Of a DNA stretch of 64,000 nt, positions 36,701-48,676 are shown piece by piece. Source of the stretch: Trebouxia sp. TZW2008 (Eukaryota; Chlorophyta; Trebouxiophyceae; Trebouxiales; Trebouxiaceae); contig BDIU01000186.1 of assembly GCA_002118135.1 (NCBI GenBank), positions 62,001 to 126,000 on the forward strand, written 5' to 3'. The notes under the pieces are model-generated. The model made no database searches and had not been told where the DNA came from. It was given only the letters and a program-made list of their open reading frames with translations. Position 1 is the stretch's first letter; the number at the start of each line of letters is the position of its first letter. The position numbers and the translations under genes were made by a program.

Positions 36701-37894
36701 TAACAGCTGTCTGGGGCATGCTTGTACCAGGGCTTACTGCAATCTGTGTTGCGTATCTGCAATAATCTTCCAAGGACTTTCTGTCCCTTGCACCGTATGT
36801 TTGTCATGCCCTGCTGGCTTACAGGACCTAGCATTTAGCAGTTGTATAGAATACAGCCTAGCATATCCAGGCTGCCGTATGCCTACCCACCAGCAATAGC
36901 CAAATGAATAAGCAACTGGCTTCCCTGGAATCACAAACTAATTATGCTTTCCCAGCTATACCGCAAGGCATGCATACACGAGCTTTGCAAAATGAGCAGA
37001 CTTCTTGGGCCACAGTTTAGTAATCCTGTCTCACATGTGCAGCACTACATGCATGCAGTGGCTCTGCACAAGCAACTGTCTCCTTATACTGCGAGTTACT
37101 TATGCTGTCTTGCGTGTGTAGGTGGGGCAGGGCGCTGGGTATGTGTACATGCATCAAGGCTGCTGTGAGCACCTCATAGAGCTGGCAGATGTGCACTGTG
37201 CCCATGATGCAAACCCTGCTGACACCAGGCAGTATCCATGCATCATCAAGCAGGTACAAACTGCCACAGACTTGTGCATTGTTCTTGCTGTCAGCAAACA
37301 GTACAACAGGGGAGAAACGCACAAGTGCATGCAAGAAGGTGTCGTGACACGCACAAGAGACTTTGTGAGCAGAGGCAGCTTAAGACGATATAGGAGCACT
37401 AGCTGGGAGGGTTTGGCCTGTGAAATGCGCAGCTCATGTTCAAGCTGCTTGGTGACCATGTCCGCTGTCCAATTACGTCACGTCAGCTTTGATCACTGCA
37501 TGTCTCTGCCTCTTCTGGCAATATGTTTCAGTTGCTGCCCTGCAATCGTCATTGCGCGTCTGCTGGCATGGTGTTGTTTGAGCTTTTCTTGTTGTGAGCT
37601 GACAATCCGCAAACTGACTTGCAGGCAGAAAGGAAACGCAGAGACTGCTGTATTTGCAACCCTGATGGCAAGACTGGAGTCCGGTCAAGAATGGTGACCT
37701 ATAATGATCCACACGCCCCATGCAATCCTTGCTACTGGTGTGACAGCTGTTACCATAGCATGCACTATAACCAGGCGGGTGACTTAGTGTACACTGATTT
37801 CCAAGCCTTTCCGTACCAGTATGAGCATGGAATAGTGAAGCAAATGTTCAAGACTGGAAGTTCAAGTCATGAAGAGAGTAAAGAGCCTGATTGA
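30748..37894 (+). CDS. SNAPC3: snRNA-activating protein complex subunit 3 (SNAPC3/SNAP50, SRD2-like)
   Basis: Nine phase-consistent exons: 30748-31327, 31429-31717, 32174-32249, 32457-34442, 34922-35097, 35794-35932, 36365-36613, 37122-37253, 37625-37894 (1298 residues). The core, residues about 1000-1298, carries the family signatures: VAVLGSQKLTALRDIIKC, FFYIEGDFYSD, YVYMHQGCCEHLIELADVH, and a zinc-binding end with CCICN, NPCYWCDSCY and MHYNQAGDL. SNAPC3 binds the proximal sequence element and helps RNA polymerases II and III start at snRNA genes, in the nucleus. Animal and plant members are about 400 residues, so some 900 extra N-terminal residues are unusual. They comprise a basic Ser/Lys-rich region (exon 1), then Ala/Gly/Pro/Ser repeats in the 1986-base exon 4. 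The start is the first Met of an open first exon. Confidence 0.88.
32630..32706 (+). repeat. Coding triplet repeat encoding Gly-Thr-Ala / Gly-Pro-Ala
   Basis: Nine-base units (GCAGGCACA and variants) inside SNAPC3 exon 4 give an AGTAGPAGTAG-type tract. It resembles a collagen-like or elastin-like linker. Confidence 0.85.
33400..34210 (+). repeat. Coding tandem repeat with GMPSIP motif in SNAPC3 exon 4
   Basis: About a dozen units containing GMP(A/S)IP, spaced irregularly at first. They become regular 20 to 22-residue units at 33820-34200, for example GAPSGMPSIPATSGT. The region is presumably disordered. Confidence 0.85.
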
Positions 37895-38052
37895 TCACGT
37901 TTTCCTGGAGCATCGTGCATCACAGTACCAAATGCATCAAGTGCAGAGGATTTACTGTGGCCTGCATACAACGAGCTGGCTGTTACACACATCCAACGGT
38001 CTGGCTGATTCATGCATGCAATAATTTGGCTAATACAGATAAACTTATCTAG

Positions 38053-38120
<68 letters not shown>

Positions 38121-38290
38121 ATACATCATCAATCAGGCTGCTCAAGTACAAACCATTACATTTCATCAAAAGCAGAAAATATCAAGTGTGGCTGGGCATG
38201 TGATTGCAAATTGTCACATATGCAACTGTTGTACAAGTTTGTGATAGCATGAAGCTGAGATGATGGGCATATACAACAGTCATGGGCGTG
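37895..38290. other. Convergent intergenic region
   Basis: The 3' ends of SNAPC3 and the bifunctional nuclease face each other here. Apart from the (CA)n tract at 38054-38116 I see no gene. A TTACA at about 38155 is TGTAA on the minus strand, the usual green-algal polyadenylation signal, and could serve the nuclease gene. Confidence 0.5.
38054..38116. repeat. (CA)n microsatellite, about 31 units
   Basis: An almost pure CA dinucleotide run between two convergent genes. Confidence 0.95.
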
Positions 38291-40904
38291 TCACTCATCA
38301 GATGGTGACACAAGCCTGACTGCTTCTTCTAATTTTGTCTGAAGGACATTCGCTTCTGATCGCCGTCCTGCTATCATCTCCATGACAATCTGGACTGACA
38401 ATTTCATGAATGGATGATCCCGGATACGCGCAGCTGAAGCATAGTCTTCTTCAGCTAGTGCCACAGCCATTTCTCTTTTTAAACGCTTGACTGGCTCAGG
38501 GTCTTGAGACCTGTCACGATGGAACAATACTTGACATCAGTATGATCTGTGGCAACTTGCTGTTTTCTGATGTATGCTATACATGACAGCAGTAAAATGA
38601 ACTGTGACAAAGATGCAATGGTAATCAGAGTTACTGCAAAGTGTAAAGCAGGCATGGGCAGGATTGCGTGTGAAGTGCCGTGAACGCAGCAAGTCCAAGC
38701 AGCGCACAAAACAAGCCCTTCAGCCACAGTGCAGAACACAAAGGCTATGATTACCTGATTGTGGTGAAAGCCTTTGTGCCAGTCATATTCTGCCAGCTTT
38801 CAGCCTCTCGCGTTGGTCCTAGGAGTTCAAGACCTGCCCCCAGGTGCCCAGCTGGGATTTTGTTGTCAACCCACACTTTCTTGTGTACAAACACAGGGCA
38901 ATTAGCCTGCAAACACCATGGCTGACTTGTGTGATGACAATGGCAAAAGCCTGCGTAGAACTTCTTCTGGGCTGTTAATGCCTTTTGCTTCATGGCTGGT
39001 GCAACAATGGTCAACCTGTGCATGCAACACTCGACTAGTCTCAACAGCTGCACTGCTCAACAGCCGTATTGAGCATGATCAAACAATTTACCGCCACCGT
39101 CTCTGGCGCACTGATCATGCCATCAACACTGTTGGCACAGAATATAAGAGTGGGTCATGCAACTAAGCCATTGCCTCTGCAACAGTCAGCACTTGAGCAT
39201 AGCAGCTTGAAAGTCAAGAAAACGTAAAAGAAGAAAAAGAAAGGTCTACGTCGTTAGATGTCATATTGGGAGCCTCTGTCTAAAGAGGCAGAACGGGAGC
39301 AGCCCTTGGAATTGACCATTGTAACTGGAAGATACCTTGACAGACAGCAGAATGCCATCAGAGGGTCTGCAGTCAAGGTCCCAAACTGCTTCTTCACTTT
39401 CTTTGTCGCCAAAGAATAGTCGCCCAATGTATGTGCTGTCTCTCATGCCCACAATTGCAACCCTTTGCAGCAACCATTGCTTCTTACTGAGCTCTTGCCC
39501 ACGTTGAAGAACCTGTCATACCATTCTGGACATCATTCATTCACTCATTCACGTACTCATTAGTTCATTCACTCACACATAGTTCATTCATGCATGAAAA
39601 TCAAGCTATCACAAGCGGCACAGGTACAGAATAGAACTGCCTAAAGGCGGCACTAAGCCCTGCTGTAGCAGGACTGAGGTCTGATTTTGGGGCCTAACAT
39701 GTACTTAGCTCGGAGGGGCCAGCTAGGCACATACAGGAGTAATCAACTGTCTCCAAGCAACTTCTGGACATTGCACCAACGTGATTCACACTGACAGTTG
39801 GCAAAGCACATCTGCCTTGATTTGCTCAATGCTGCAGTCTGAGCCATGCCGACACCAAACTTGATGCCAGACACATCACAAGCTGTTCGATGATGTGCCA
39901 TGACCGCAAAGAAGTCAATGCCTCGAGTTGTTTGGCTCACAGTGCTGGGTCACCATGCATCAGTATCGTCATTTGCATGCTTGCTGGTGAGTTGTCAGAA
40001 GCCTACTAGCTGCATGTAGCGCTGGGCACAGTTCAGTTGCTCTTGCAAGACATGCATATGTCAGGCACGGTTTTGTGACCCCAGCTCAGCCCCGGGGGGC
40101 TGACCCCAAAACTGCTGCATATGGTTGCCCCAATAGCAATACATTACTAGAGTAGCCCATACAAACTGCTCTGCATGCCCCACAAAACTGCGCACGTAAT
40201 GTGGGTGACCCTTTCTGATTCTCAAAGCCTCTGAAAATTCTGATACCAGGGCTTGAAGCTCTTACCTTCCATAGCAGATCTAAAGCTGTTGGTCTGGGCG
40301 GTCTGTCAGAAGAACGGGTCATCTGATTGCTGAGGGCATGCACAAAGTCGCCACCAACTGACAACGCCAAATCATGGTCCATATGCGTGTCACCATTCTC
40401 TACCCGATTGAGGACAATGGTGGCTGAAGGCACAGTGCCATCAATGTCATTGTATCTCACGGTGGTCAGGCGCACTTCCAAATAGTCATCTGAGCTGTAT
40501 GGGTATGGCTCGTGTGTTGCTGCATGGTACAAAGCATGTGTGTAGGTATGTGACAACATTGACGATGGTGCACCAACATGCAGCACAGATGTGCAGGAAG
40601 TGAAGCCTGATCACTCAGTCTTGGCAGAGTCTTGTTTGACGGTTCGATCACATGATTGACCGTTGGACGAACCTGACATGCACACTGGTTTGCTCCGGTG
40701 CCCATGCTGTCGTTGTCGGTGGCTGCCCGGCAAAAGCTGTGCGGGTGCGGTGCAGCTTTGAAGTCTGTTGTGGCACCCTCGCTGGCCTATGTGCGTGGGT
40801 TGAGACCTCCTGACCCCGTGCGCAGCTTTGGCAACAGTTGATGCCCCCGCCAAGGACAGTGATCTGACACCTTCGACCGACGCTGCGCACGGACACACGT
40901 ACAT
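38291..40904 (-). CDS. Bifunctional nuclease of the BBD type (DUF151 plus UVR motif)
   Basis: Five phase-consistent exons: 40904-40673, 40519-40266, 39512-39336, 38906-38755, 38510-38291 (344 residues, near the length of Arabidopsis BBD proteins). Residues 1-80 are rich in Ala, Ser, Arg and His and resemble a plastid transit peptide. The DUF151 domain spans about 85-270, with RPTALDLLWK, VGMRDSTYIGRLFF, CRPSDGILLSVK and NCPVFVHKK. A UVR-type helix pair follows, LKREMAVALAEEDYASAARI. Plant BBD1 has RNase and DNase activity and affects ABA and defence responses; the same activity is inferred here. No exon-edge copies were noticed in this gene's introns, in contrast to most of its neighbours. 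The start is the first Met in frame with a good GT donor at 40672-40671. Confidence 0.88.
39272..39289. repeat. Hairpin-bearing dispersed repeat, copy 1
   Basis: GCCTCT and AGAGGC flank a six-base loop. About 55 bases around it match, on the opposite strand, the copy at 53235-53252. It lies in an intron of the bifunctional nuclease gene. Confidence 0.6.
39690..39775 (-). mobile_element. Dispersed short repeat (SINE-like), diverged copy
   Basis: On the minus strand it reads TTGGAGACAGTTGATTACTC, then TGTGCCTAGCTGG, matching the 5' half of the family. An ATGAATGA-type tract lies 90 bases further at 39533-39597 and may be its separated tail. It lies in an intron of the bifunctional nuclease gene. 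Confidence 0.5.
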
Positions 40905-41870
40905 GCTATGCGTGGCCTGCAGCGAGGCACATCACTCGAGCAACCAAGCCTAAAGATCCGAGGCGGCAGTCAATCGGGAGGGTGTATCTGCAGCACCAGC
41001 GGCACACTTTGCTGTTTGTACGATGAATATTCTGGGTCTTCATGTGTGACACAGCACAAGAGACAGAGACTGTGACACTGTGAATATAAATTCGCAAGTT
41101 ACACGTTCGAAAACGTACAGACAGTCGATTTGCGCAGGAAGGTTCTTACGTTTGGCTCAGAAGCTTGAGTTGCGCAGCATCAGCTTCACACTGCACAGCA
41201 CCCTGTGTTAATTGAGCGCTGCTTATTAACGTTTCGTTGCCGGCGCTAGCTGTTGAAGGTGTGGCAGTGCACTATCGATTGCTAATAACAAAAGTGCGCG
41301 TCAGCATACTCAGCACGATAAGCTTTCACGTGTCAGATGTGTTGACTCCAGTATCTGCTGAATGTGCAGGTCTTGTTGATGCTGTGTTGCGCAGCAGCCC
41401 TGGCTTCGTGTACACAGTATCAGCTCCCAATCTTGTTAGGCATATTGCATGTCTGAGAGGTATCTTGTTGGACTGCATGTGTTTACGTGCTAGTTTGCTT
41501 TTGAGTAGTCGAATTGCACTTGTGGAGATACAAGGCCAAATCAAAGCGACATTCCAACTTGCGCAGGGTGATAGACTGTGACCATATGTGGAATGTCTGG
41601 CATGGAAGCCAGCTTGAAAAACGTCTGTTTGGAAACAAGTCAGAGAAGCAGCCCCTACTGATGCACAACGAAGGCAAGACTGTCTGCCACCCTTCTCCCT
41701 GTTACACAAACCAGACTGACAAGCGGCCTTGCCCAAGCGCCAAACAGAATAAAATCTAAGCACACAAGACAATAATATAGTTCGACCGCCAATGTAAAGC
41801 ATCAAGACCCTTTAAGACCCCACCCTCTGATGCAGGGGACGCTGAGGCCACTCAGCAGTATGCAGACTTG
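40905..41870. promoter_or_regulatory. Divergent intergenic region with unresolved upstream exon
   Basis: This separates the nuclease start (minus) from the four-helix membrane protein gene (plus). An acceptor-like TGCAG ends at 41835 and an open frame runs from 41836 into the first assigned exon, so a 5' exon may lie here. The open frame at 41237-41458 ends at a compatible donor but contains no Met, so I did not join it. Confidence 0.4.
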
Positions 41871-44800
41871 ATGTGGCGTGCTGGCAGTCCTGAAGGCTAT
41901 CAACCCCCATCCTTCAGCAGTGCACTTGACATGCAGCCGACTCAAGCCCCTGCTATGCAGCACTCTGGTCCCCACACACAGCACGCCTTTGCCAGCCCAT
42001 TTCAGCAGCATAGCCGAGCTGGTTTCTCCAGCCCGCACTCTTCCAGATCCTTCCGCGAGCACAGCCGAGGGTTGCACAATCAGCCCTTTGCTGCCAGCAA
42101 TCCTCGCAGCTCAGACAGCACCAGGCCAGGCACTCCGCCTGCTTCCAGCGCTCCCTTGCAATCGTTTCCTGAGCCTGACTGCGGCTATCAGCCGTTGCTA
42201 GAGCCTCTCTTGCCTGTCAGCAGTTTGCCTCACTACCTGTCCTCCCCTCAGCAAGCCCAAATACAGCAACATGACCGGCAGCAGCAGGAGAGGCAACAGC
42301 ACGATAGGCAACAGCATGACAGACAGCAGTACAACAGCCAGTTGCATGACAGGCGACAGCGTGATAGGCAACAGCACGAAAGGGAACAGCATGACAGGCA
42401 GCATTCTGAGAGGCCGCAACAGCCCTACAGGGCAAGGTCCTTTGGCATGACGCCCTCTGTCCCTGCCCCCCTGCCCCCTGTGCAGCGCCCAGCCTCCCAC
42501 AGCTCACACTCTCCTCAGCCTAGCGAGCACTCGCAGAGCCACTTGCAGGTACTGCATGATGCTGCGTGTAGAATTAGACTGCTGTTGCAGTATCGCCTAA
42601 AACAGCTAGCCAGCGAACTTCAACTGTTTGCAAGCAGATGATCGCAATTGTGCCTCTCTAGCTCAGATACCTTACCCCTCAAGCTTTGACCCCTTACTGC
42701 TGTCAGCTGCTTCACTCAATGACCCTTCAATTTTCACAGTTCATGACCGTATTGTCATCGACCTGTATCTGCTCCTGCGCGGACTTACTTAGCATGCGAT
42801 GTACAGAGTCATAGCCTCAACCCTGTGTGTACAATGTGTCAAATCTGCAGGGTTTGCATGTGCCTTTGGAGCCACATGAGCGGCAGGTGCTGAACAACCT
42901 GCTACAGCGTAGTCACTCCACACACAGCCAGGACACTGTATTGCTGTGCATGCGCAAGCATGCATCTTTCTCGGCTGGCCTAGCATGTACATCTAGAGTT
43001 GCAACCTCAGCCTTGCTGATACATGGACAACATGTCAAACTTGCAGACCTCAGTCTTGTGTTTGTGACTGTCTGTCCACACCCTGCAGGGCTTGCATGTG
43101 CCTTTGGAGCCACATGAGCGGCAGCTGCTGAACAACCTGCTGCAGCGTAGTCACTCCACACGCAGTCAGGACAGGGGCTCGGAGCACAGCCACAGCTCCA
43201 CTAGCACGCATCATGACACTCAGCCGCTGTCACTGCCACGCACCTGGAGTAGCAGGCGCCTCACCTCCAACTCACTTATGGTGCATGACACTGCCAATGT
43301 GCCTCATCCTCAGGATCTGTCAAGGTACAGCCAGCTGTGTAGTCAGTCATTTTGACCTGTTGTCATCTTCCATTAGACAGCCCGCTCACTGGCATGCATC
43401 ATGACACTCAGTCCCTGTCACTGCCTCGTACTTGGAGCAGTAGGCGCCTCACCTCCAAATCCCTCATGGTGCATGCCACTGCCAAAATGCCGCACCCACA
43501 GGACCCGGCGAGGTACAGCTTGACTTGTTCAAGCCAGAATCTTGTTACCTTGCACTCCATATCCTCACAAGATGCATTCAGTGCAATGTCTCTGATGACT
43601 GCTATCAGTACAGCACCAAGCATTGAAGGGTCTTTTGACATGGGGTCTGCTCTCCAGAATCATGCTGCCTTGTCGCCCAGGCTATGTCCTGCTGTACCGG
43701 CCTGTTTATGGCGTCATGACAAGGATGTGTGATGTTTCATTATTGCAACATGTCATTTACTGCACAGGAACATGAAGAGGATTGGGTCAGGGCAGCTGAT
43801 GGTGACAGAGGCAGACAAGATTGTACTGCCCAGCAGTGTGGGGCTGATAGGAGCCTCCCGCTTGGCGCCCCCCCAGGCACAGCACCAACAACTGCTGCTG
43901 CATAGCATACAGGAAGACGGCTCCAGCCAGGTATGCTGCAGTAGCATCTGCTTTGCTTTGAAGTCGATTTGCAATACCAGAAGCTGCCATGTATACTATG
44001 TTAGCTGCATAGTCAATGAAGCGCTGCTCCACAGCATCCAAGAAGGTGGCTCCAGTGTGGCACGCTCTACCTCCTTTTGACCACCTTGCACCTTGAGCAG
44101 GACAAACATTTCATGGCTTTCCATTTGCTACAGGGGACAGCGCTTTGCGCCTCCCCAGACACAGCACCAGCAGCTGCTGCTGCATAGCATTCAGGAAGAC
44201 AGCTCTAGCCAGGTAGGCTGCATCAATGCCTGCCTTGCCCTGCCATGCATTTGCAAGACCAACAAGAGACTGTTGTCTGCCGCACACAGACTTTGTTGTT
44301 TGGTGCATTGCTTGTCAAGGCAGATGGCTCTAAGCAGGTACGCTTTCAAGTAGTTGTCATGATGCAGCCGCCGCAGCGGAAGCCTGTCGTCAAACCTGTA
44401 CCTTGAGTGCGGCTGTCAAGGTAGTGCCTATGAGGCGGGCACTTCAGCTGCAATTCAATCTGTTCACATCAATACCTGTAGTGGACAGTAGCGACCATAT
44501 GTTCCACAGCAGACATGACACACTGTACGTTGAGGCCTTTCCCCTGACGCAGGCCCGCCAGCAGGGCCTGAAGCATGGGGAGGCTGCAGGCATGTGGAAC
44601 TAGCTGTCTATGTATGAATGCCTGGCAGAGACAAGTTCAGCCATAATAGCAACAGATGACGCATGCTACGAGTGAGCATGTTCAGTGCTCACTGCAGACA
44701 TGCACACTGCAGGTGCAGGAAGTTCCCATGACGTGGGCGCCTCAGCTAGGCGTGCAGCATGTGAAGCATGTTCATTGCCTGACAGAGAGCACTCCCTGTA

Positions 44801-47476
44801 CTCAATGCAGAAATGATACACCGCAGGTTCAAACAGTGCCTATTTGCAGGTGGCCCAGCCGGGTTTGCTGTCAATGCGCCTTCCTATAATGCTGCTCCAA
44901 CAGAGTTGCATGAACGTCATTTGCAGAGAAGATACCAGCAGTGATCATGAGAGATGTCTTACATTGCAGGTTCAGGCAGTTCCTTTGACACGGGCGCCCC
45001 AGGTGGGTCTGCAGCATGGGGAGGCTGCGCGCATGTGGAAGGAGCAGGTGCAGCGGATTCTGCCTTGAAGTTGGTGCCTGCTAGTGAGCGCACCCATTAC
45101 AGATGAGCTTTGATTGCAGGTTCAGGCAGTCCCCATGACACGGGCGCCCCAGCTGGGTCTGCAGCATGGGGAGGCTGCACGCATGTGGAAGGAGCAGGTG
45201 AAGTGGGTGCTGCTGTGGTTCACCCTCTCCCTGCTCACCTGCATGCACAGCGCTGCCCTCATCCTGGCCCTGCAGTACAACCTCATTGCTGTGGTAAGGG
45301 CCCCTCACACTGGCACCCATCTAATGCATTCTTTTAAAGTATAATGGGCTCTGACTAATGCCCTTCTTGCTGTGGTCAGGCCTCAGTTATGACCCGACGT
45401 TCTGGCTCTGCAATGCAACCTTCTGAACGTGATACGTCCCCACCTGCTAGCTCACATGCTGCAATATTGCTCTGCTCAGGGGTCCCTGCTGCTAGGCCTC
45501 ATGCCTGGTGTATGGCCCTTTTGGTTGTGGTGGTGCCCCCTTATGGCCAGCCTGATGTTGCTGTGCCAGACGTGGCTGTTAGTTGTGTCTTTGCATGCTG
45601 TGGTACCATGTTCTTTTTGTGTCCTGCTCTGTATATGATGTAGAGCAGACTTCGTGCCTTTCTGTGCTGCACAGCAAATCATGCAGCCTCATGCTTGCTG
45701 CAGCCTACAGACTGTCAATCTTCAGCTGTTCATGCCCTGGTTATGGAGTAAGTCACAAAAATTGGCTGCATTCAGAGCCTTTTCAGTGTTAAAATTGTTG
45801 GGTGCATGCAGGCCTTTGGTGGCATGTTCTGCCTGTCGGGCCTGCTGGGCTCATGCCTTCTCTTCAAAGCAGCATACTGTTGCTGCTGCTGTTGTCATAA
45901 CCATTAAATTTGTGATTGATGCTGAAAGACTTGAGTGCATACAGGCATTTGGCGGCATGTTCTGCCTGTCAGGCTTGCTGGGCATGTACGGCAGCTGCGC
46001 CACCATGGCAGGCTACTGCATGTCGCGTTACTTTCGTGTGGCTGGCATCAACGTCTTCAAGCTCAAGGTGCCTTTCATGTGCATCAGCACACAACAGCAT
46101 TTTCATCAACAGCGTTAATACTTTATTGCAGCAGCATGCACCCCTGACCCCAGCTTTTCCTATCAAAGATGCACAGGTGTGCTGGTCCTCAGACTTGAAT
46201 GCCCCAATGTCTACCAGTCCACCCATTCTGTCTAAAACGTCTCTGCGCCATGAGAGCTACTGCTCCAACTGGACTGCAGTGTCATGTGAAATGAGCTAGC
46301 CAGTCCTCGAAGCAGGTTGCATGTGAAACACATGACTGGAGTGTTTGCTCATAAGCACTGCCGCCAGCAGCATTCCTCTACCAGAATTAATGCCGCAGAC
46401 TGTTACATCATGCATGTGTACAGCTGCATTGCACTGTAGGTCTGTGTACGCTTAGCAGCTGCTTTCCTCTGAGTTCACGGTTGAACTGCTGTACCAGTAT
46501 GCTTTGTCAAGCTGTTCATCTGCAAGTGTGTCATCATGTGTACGATATGCATCGGCAAGTGTTCATGATTTGTTGCAGCAAATGGAGGTGCTAGCTTTCA
46601 CAACAATGGTGATTTCAGCACTGGCAGCCATCACTCACTTTGCCTCAGTCAACATCATCCACAATGTCAACATTGGTGTACCTGGCGGCCACATCTGCAT
46701 GTATCCTGTAATCCGTATGTTGTATGCATTGCTATCCATTTGTGATTGATGCAGCAAATGGAGGTGCTGGCCTTCACCACCATGGTCATCTCAGCACTGG
46801 CAGCCATCATACACTTTGCTTCAGTCAATATCATCCACAATGTGGGCACCGGTGTACCTGGTGGACATATCTGCCAGCCTGGGGACGTGGCCTGTGAGCA
46901 GAACTACAACTTTGTGATTGTCATGTGAGCAACCTCTGCTCGTGAAAACTGTAACCATGTGGTTTTTGTGCAAACGCACCTGCAAATGTGAAGATGATCA
47001 GGCATACCTGCCAGCCTGAAGATGTCCTTACAACTTTGTGATCATCACATGAGCACTGTGCACATTCAGTGGTACGAAACAATGCGTCAAGGAACCTCTT
47101 CTCTGAGAAACCTGCAACAATACCAATGAGGGCGCATGCACTGCCTGCAAGCAATTGCATGTCTTCAAGTGTGCTGCTGTCAATAGCAGATCCGGCCCGG
47201 GTTTTGCCCTGGTGGGTTTTGTGTCCATGTTCCATCTTATTGTAATGTGTGATGCCTGACAAGCTTATACAAAATCATGACATCTGAACACAGAATATCA
47301 ACATCTCAAAAGATGATACCATCACAATGCCTGACTGCTGCCTTTTGCAATGCAGGATGGTTTCCACAACTGTATTGTATGGCTGTCATGCTCTGGTTTC
47401 TGCAGCACTGGCATTCAAGGCACATGCTGTCAGAAGGGCAGTCAGGCAACAACAGTCAGACCACATTCTGATGTGA
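41871..47476 (+). CDS. Four-helix membrane protein with long disordered N-terminus, unknown family
   Basis: Seven phase-consistent exons: 41871-42548 (possibly starting at 41836 after an upstream exon), 43089-43324, 43768-43930, 45120-45293, 45945-46067, 46755-46924, 47356-47476 (554 residues). The first 350 residues are disordered: Ser/Pro-rich, with a DRQQ/HDRQ repeat, then Ser/Arg-rich segments that could be phosphorylated. Four hydrophobic segments follow: WVLLWFTLSLLTCMHSAALI, FGGMFCLSGLLGMYGS, LAFTTMVISALAAIIHF and TVLYGCHALVSAALAF. The loop between helices 3 and 4 carries two Cys (GGHICQPGDVACEQNYN), perhaps a disulfide. The tail is short and basic. A tetraspan-type topology with both ends cytosolic is inferred. 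I do not recognise the family. Confidence 0.65.
42268..42415 (+). repeat. Coding repeat rich in Asp, Arg and Gln (HDRQQ units)
   Basis: Imperfect 12 to 15-base units encode HDRQQ and ERQQ pentamers in the first assigned exon of the membrane protein gene. The tract is strongly charged and probably helical or disordered. Confidence 0.85.
42843..47050 (+). repeat. Decayed exon-edge copies inside the four-helix membrane protein gene
   Basis: Copies of 5' edges upstream of intact exons: 42843-42935 (HVPLEPHERQ exon); 44420-44460, 44525-44600, 44707-44750, 44825-44870 and 44968-45052 (five copies of the VQAVPMTRAPQ exon edge); 45805-45850; 46575-46702. Copies of 3' edges downstream: 43385-43515, 44020-44060, 44143-44216, 47008-47050. 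The 46575-46702 copy stays open for over 40 codons and could be mistaken for an exon. Assignments were made by eye. Confidence 0.75.
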
Positions 47477-48676
47477 TTGCATTGCTATGGCCAAGGACAC
47501 TCAGAAGCAAGTTGTCAAGAAGATATGCTGCCAGTATTGGCGCCACAGTTGTTTGCTGTTCAGAACGGTCTTCTTTCGGCCTATATTGCCTGTGTCTGCA
47601 TGTTTACATATATATCTCTTAGCAGCTGCTGGGGATTAGCTTATTGCACATGTATTGCATGTTTGTGTGTGTTCACTGCTGCTTGCTGCGTTTGTATTCT
47701 TTGTACTAGGCAATTGCGCATGTGTGACTGTATGACTGCTGCCGTTGTGTGTGTGTACCTTCTCACGCTTTGTAGAGGTGTTTCAGATCTGCCCAAGACC
47801 CCTTATGACTGGTGTTTTTACTTGAGTGCTTCTTGACCCTTAGGGCCTGTGCGTTAGAACAAATACATGAAGATGACATGCTTTCGATGGACTAAGTAAC
47901 AGATACATGTCAGACCCTCAGGCCGGCGGCGGTTCTGCGCTCCTACGTGCATTCCTGTAAACGCTGCTTGCTGTCAAAACAGACAGAGTCGATCGCATTG
48001 GTCCAATTGATGCGGACTGCAGCTGAAGCGCCAATGTCGAACACACACTCAGCTTGTCAATGACGCGTATGCGCATGCACAAAATCGAAATGTAAGGGCA
48101 TATCCTTGCACAAAACGAAACGCAAGGGCATGTCCTTGCACACATCGTGCTACACGCTTGTAGCTGAGCGAGTCACCGTTTCTGAGCTGTTACTAGCAAT
48201 TTTGAAAGTTCAGACAGCTCGCCCAAGAAAGGTCCTTTAAGCAGAGTGAGTCAAGCAAACATGTGGTAATGCTGCATGCACTTAAGCATCGTGACGCTGC
48301 AGCGCTGTTGACTTGAACGCTGCTGGTATTGGACCTCCGAGGCGCCAAAGTTGTCTGCAGAACTGCATAAAGGTACGTCACCGACCCATCAATTCGCTCT
48401 AAGCTGTATACGTAGCGAGCTGTACAAGTGCATATCAGACAGGACAATCGCCGAGACAGGTCCTGACTATGCTCGTCTTGATTTTGCTTGAAGTCGCCAA
48501 CAAGTCACGCTCATCGTTGCAATCATTATCGCCCGGCAGCAAATTCATGTCCGTCATAGGCGACACGTCCCAGACCTGCGTGCATGCGATCTCACGTCGA
48601 TCATATGGCTGTACAGTCAGCGCAGCCAGCAGACAGTTACACTTGTGTCTACAGGCGCGAAGCCACTTGCATAGAC
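47477..48676. other. Intergenic region upstream of formate dehydrogenase
   Basis: No domain-bearing gene is seen. TGTAA at about 47956 could be a polyadenylation signal for the preceding gene, though distant. An acceptor-like TACAG ends at 48653, 24 bases before the proposed formate dehydrogenase Met, so a 5' exon with a targeting peptide may lie in 48400-48600 (open frames from 48469 and 48584). Confidence 0.4.

Noticed and set aside
37154..37721. Minus-strand open frames over SNAPC3 exons 8 and 9
   Set aside because: These are shadow frames. The plus-strand exons carry the conserved zinc-binding motif.
41237..41581. An open frame that might be the first exon of the membrane protein gene
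   Set aside because: The donor phase fits, but the frame has no Met and no sequence character of a coding exon.
45379..45640. A hydrophobic open frame suggesting another membrane helix exon
   Set aside because: The hydrophobic frame has no acceptor after its upstream stop, and the flanking exons (45293 to 45945) already join in phase 0.
46575..46702. A nearly intact second copy of the LAFTTMVISALAAI exon
   Set aside because: It lacks the Cys-rich end and a proper donor. The downstream copy at 46755 continues in phase to the stop, so this is treated as an exon-edge copy.
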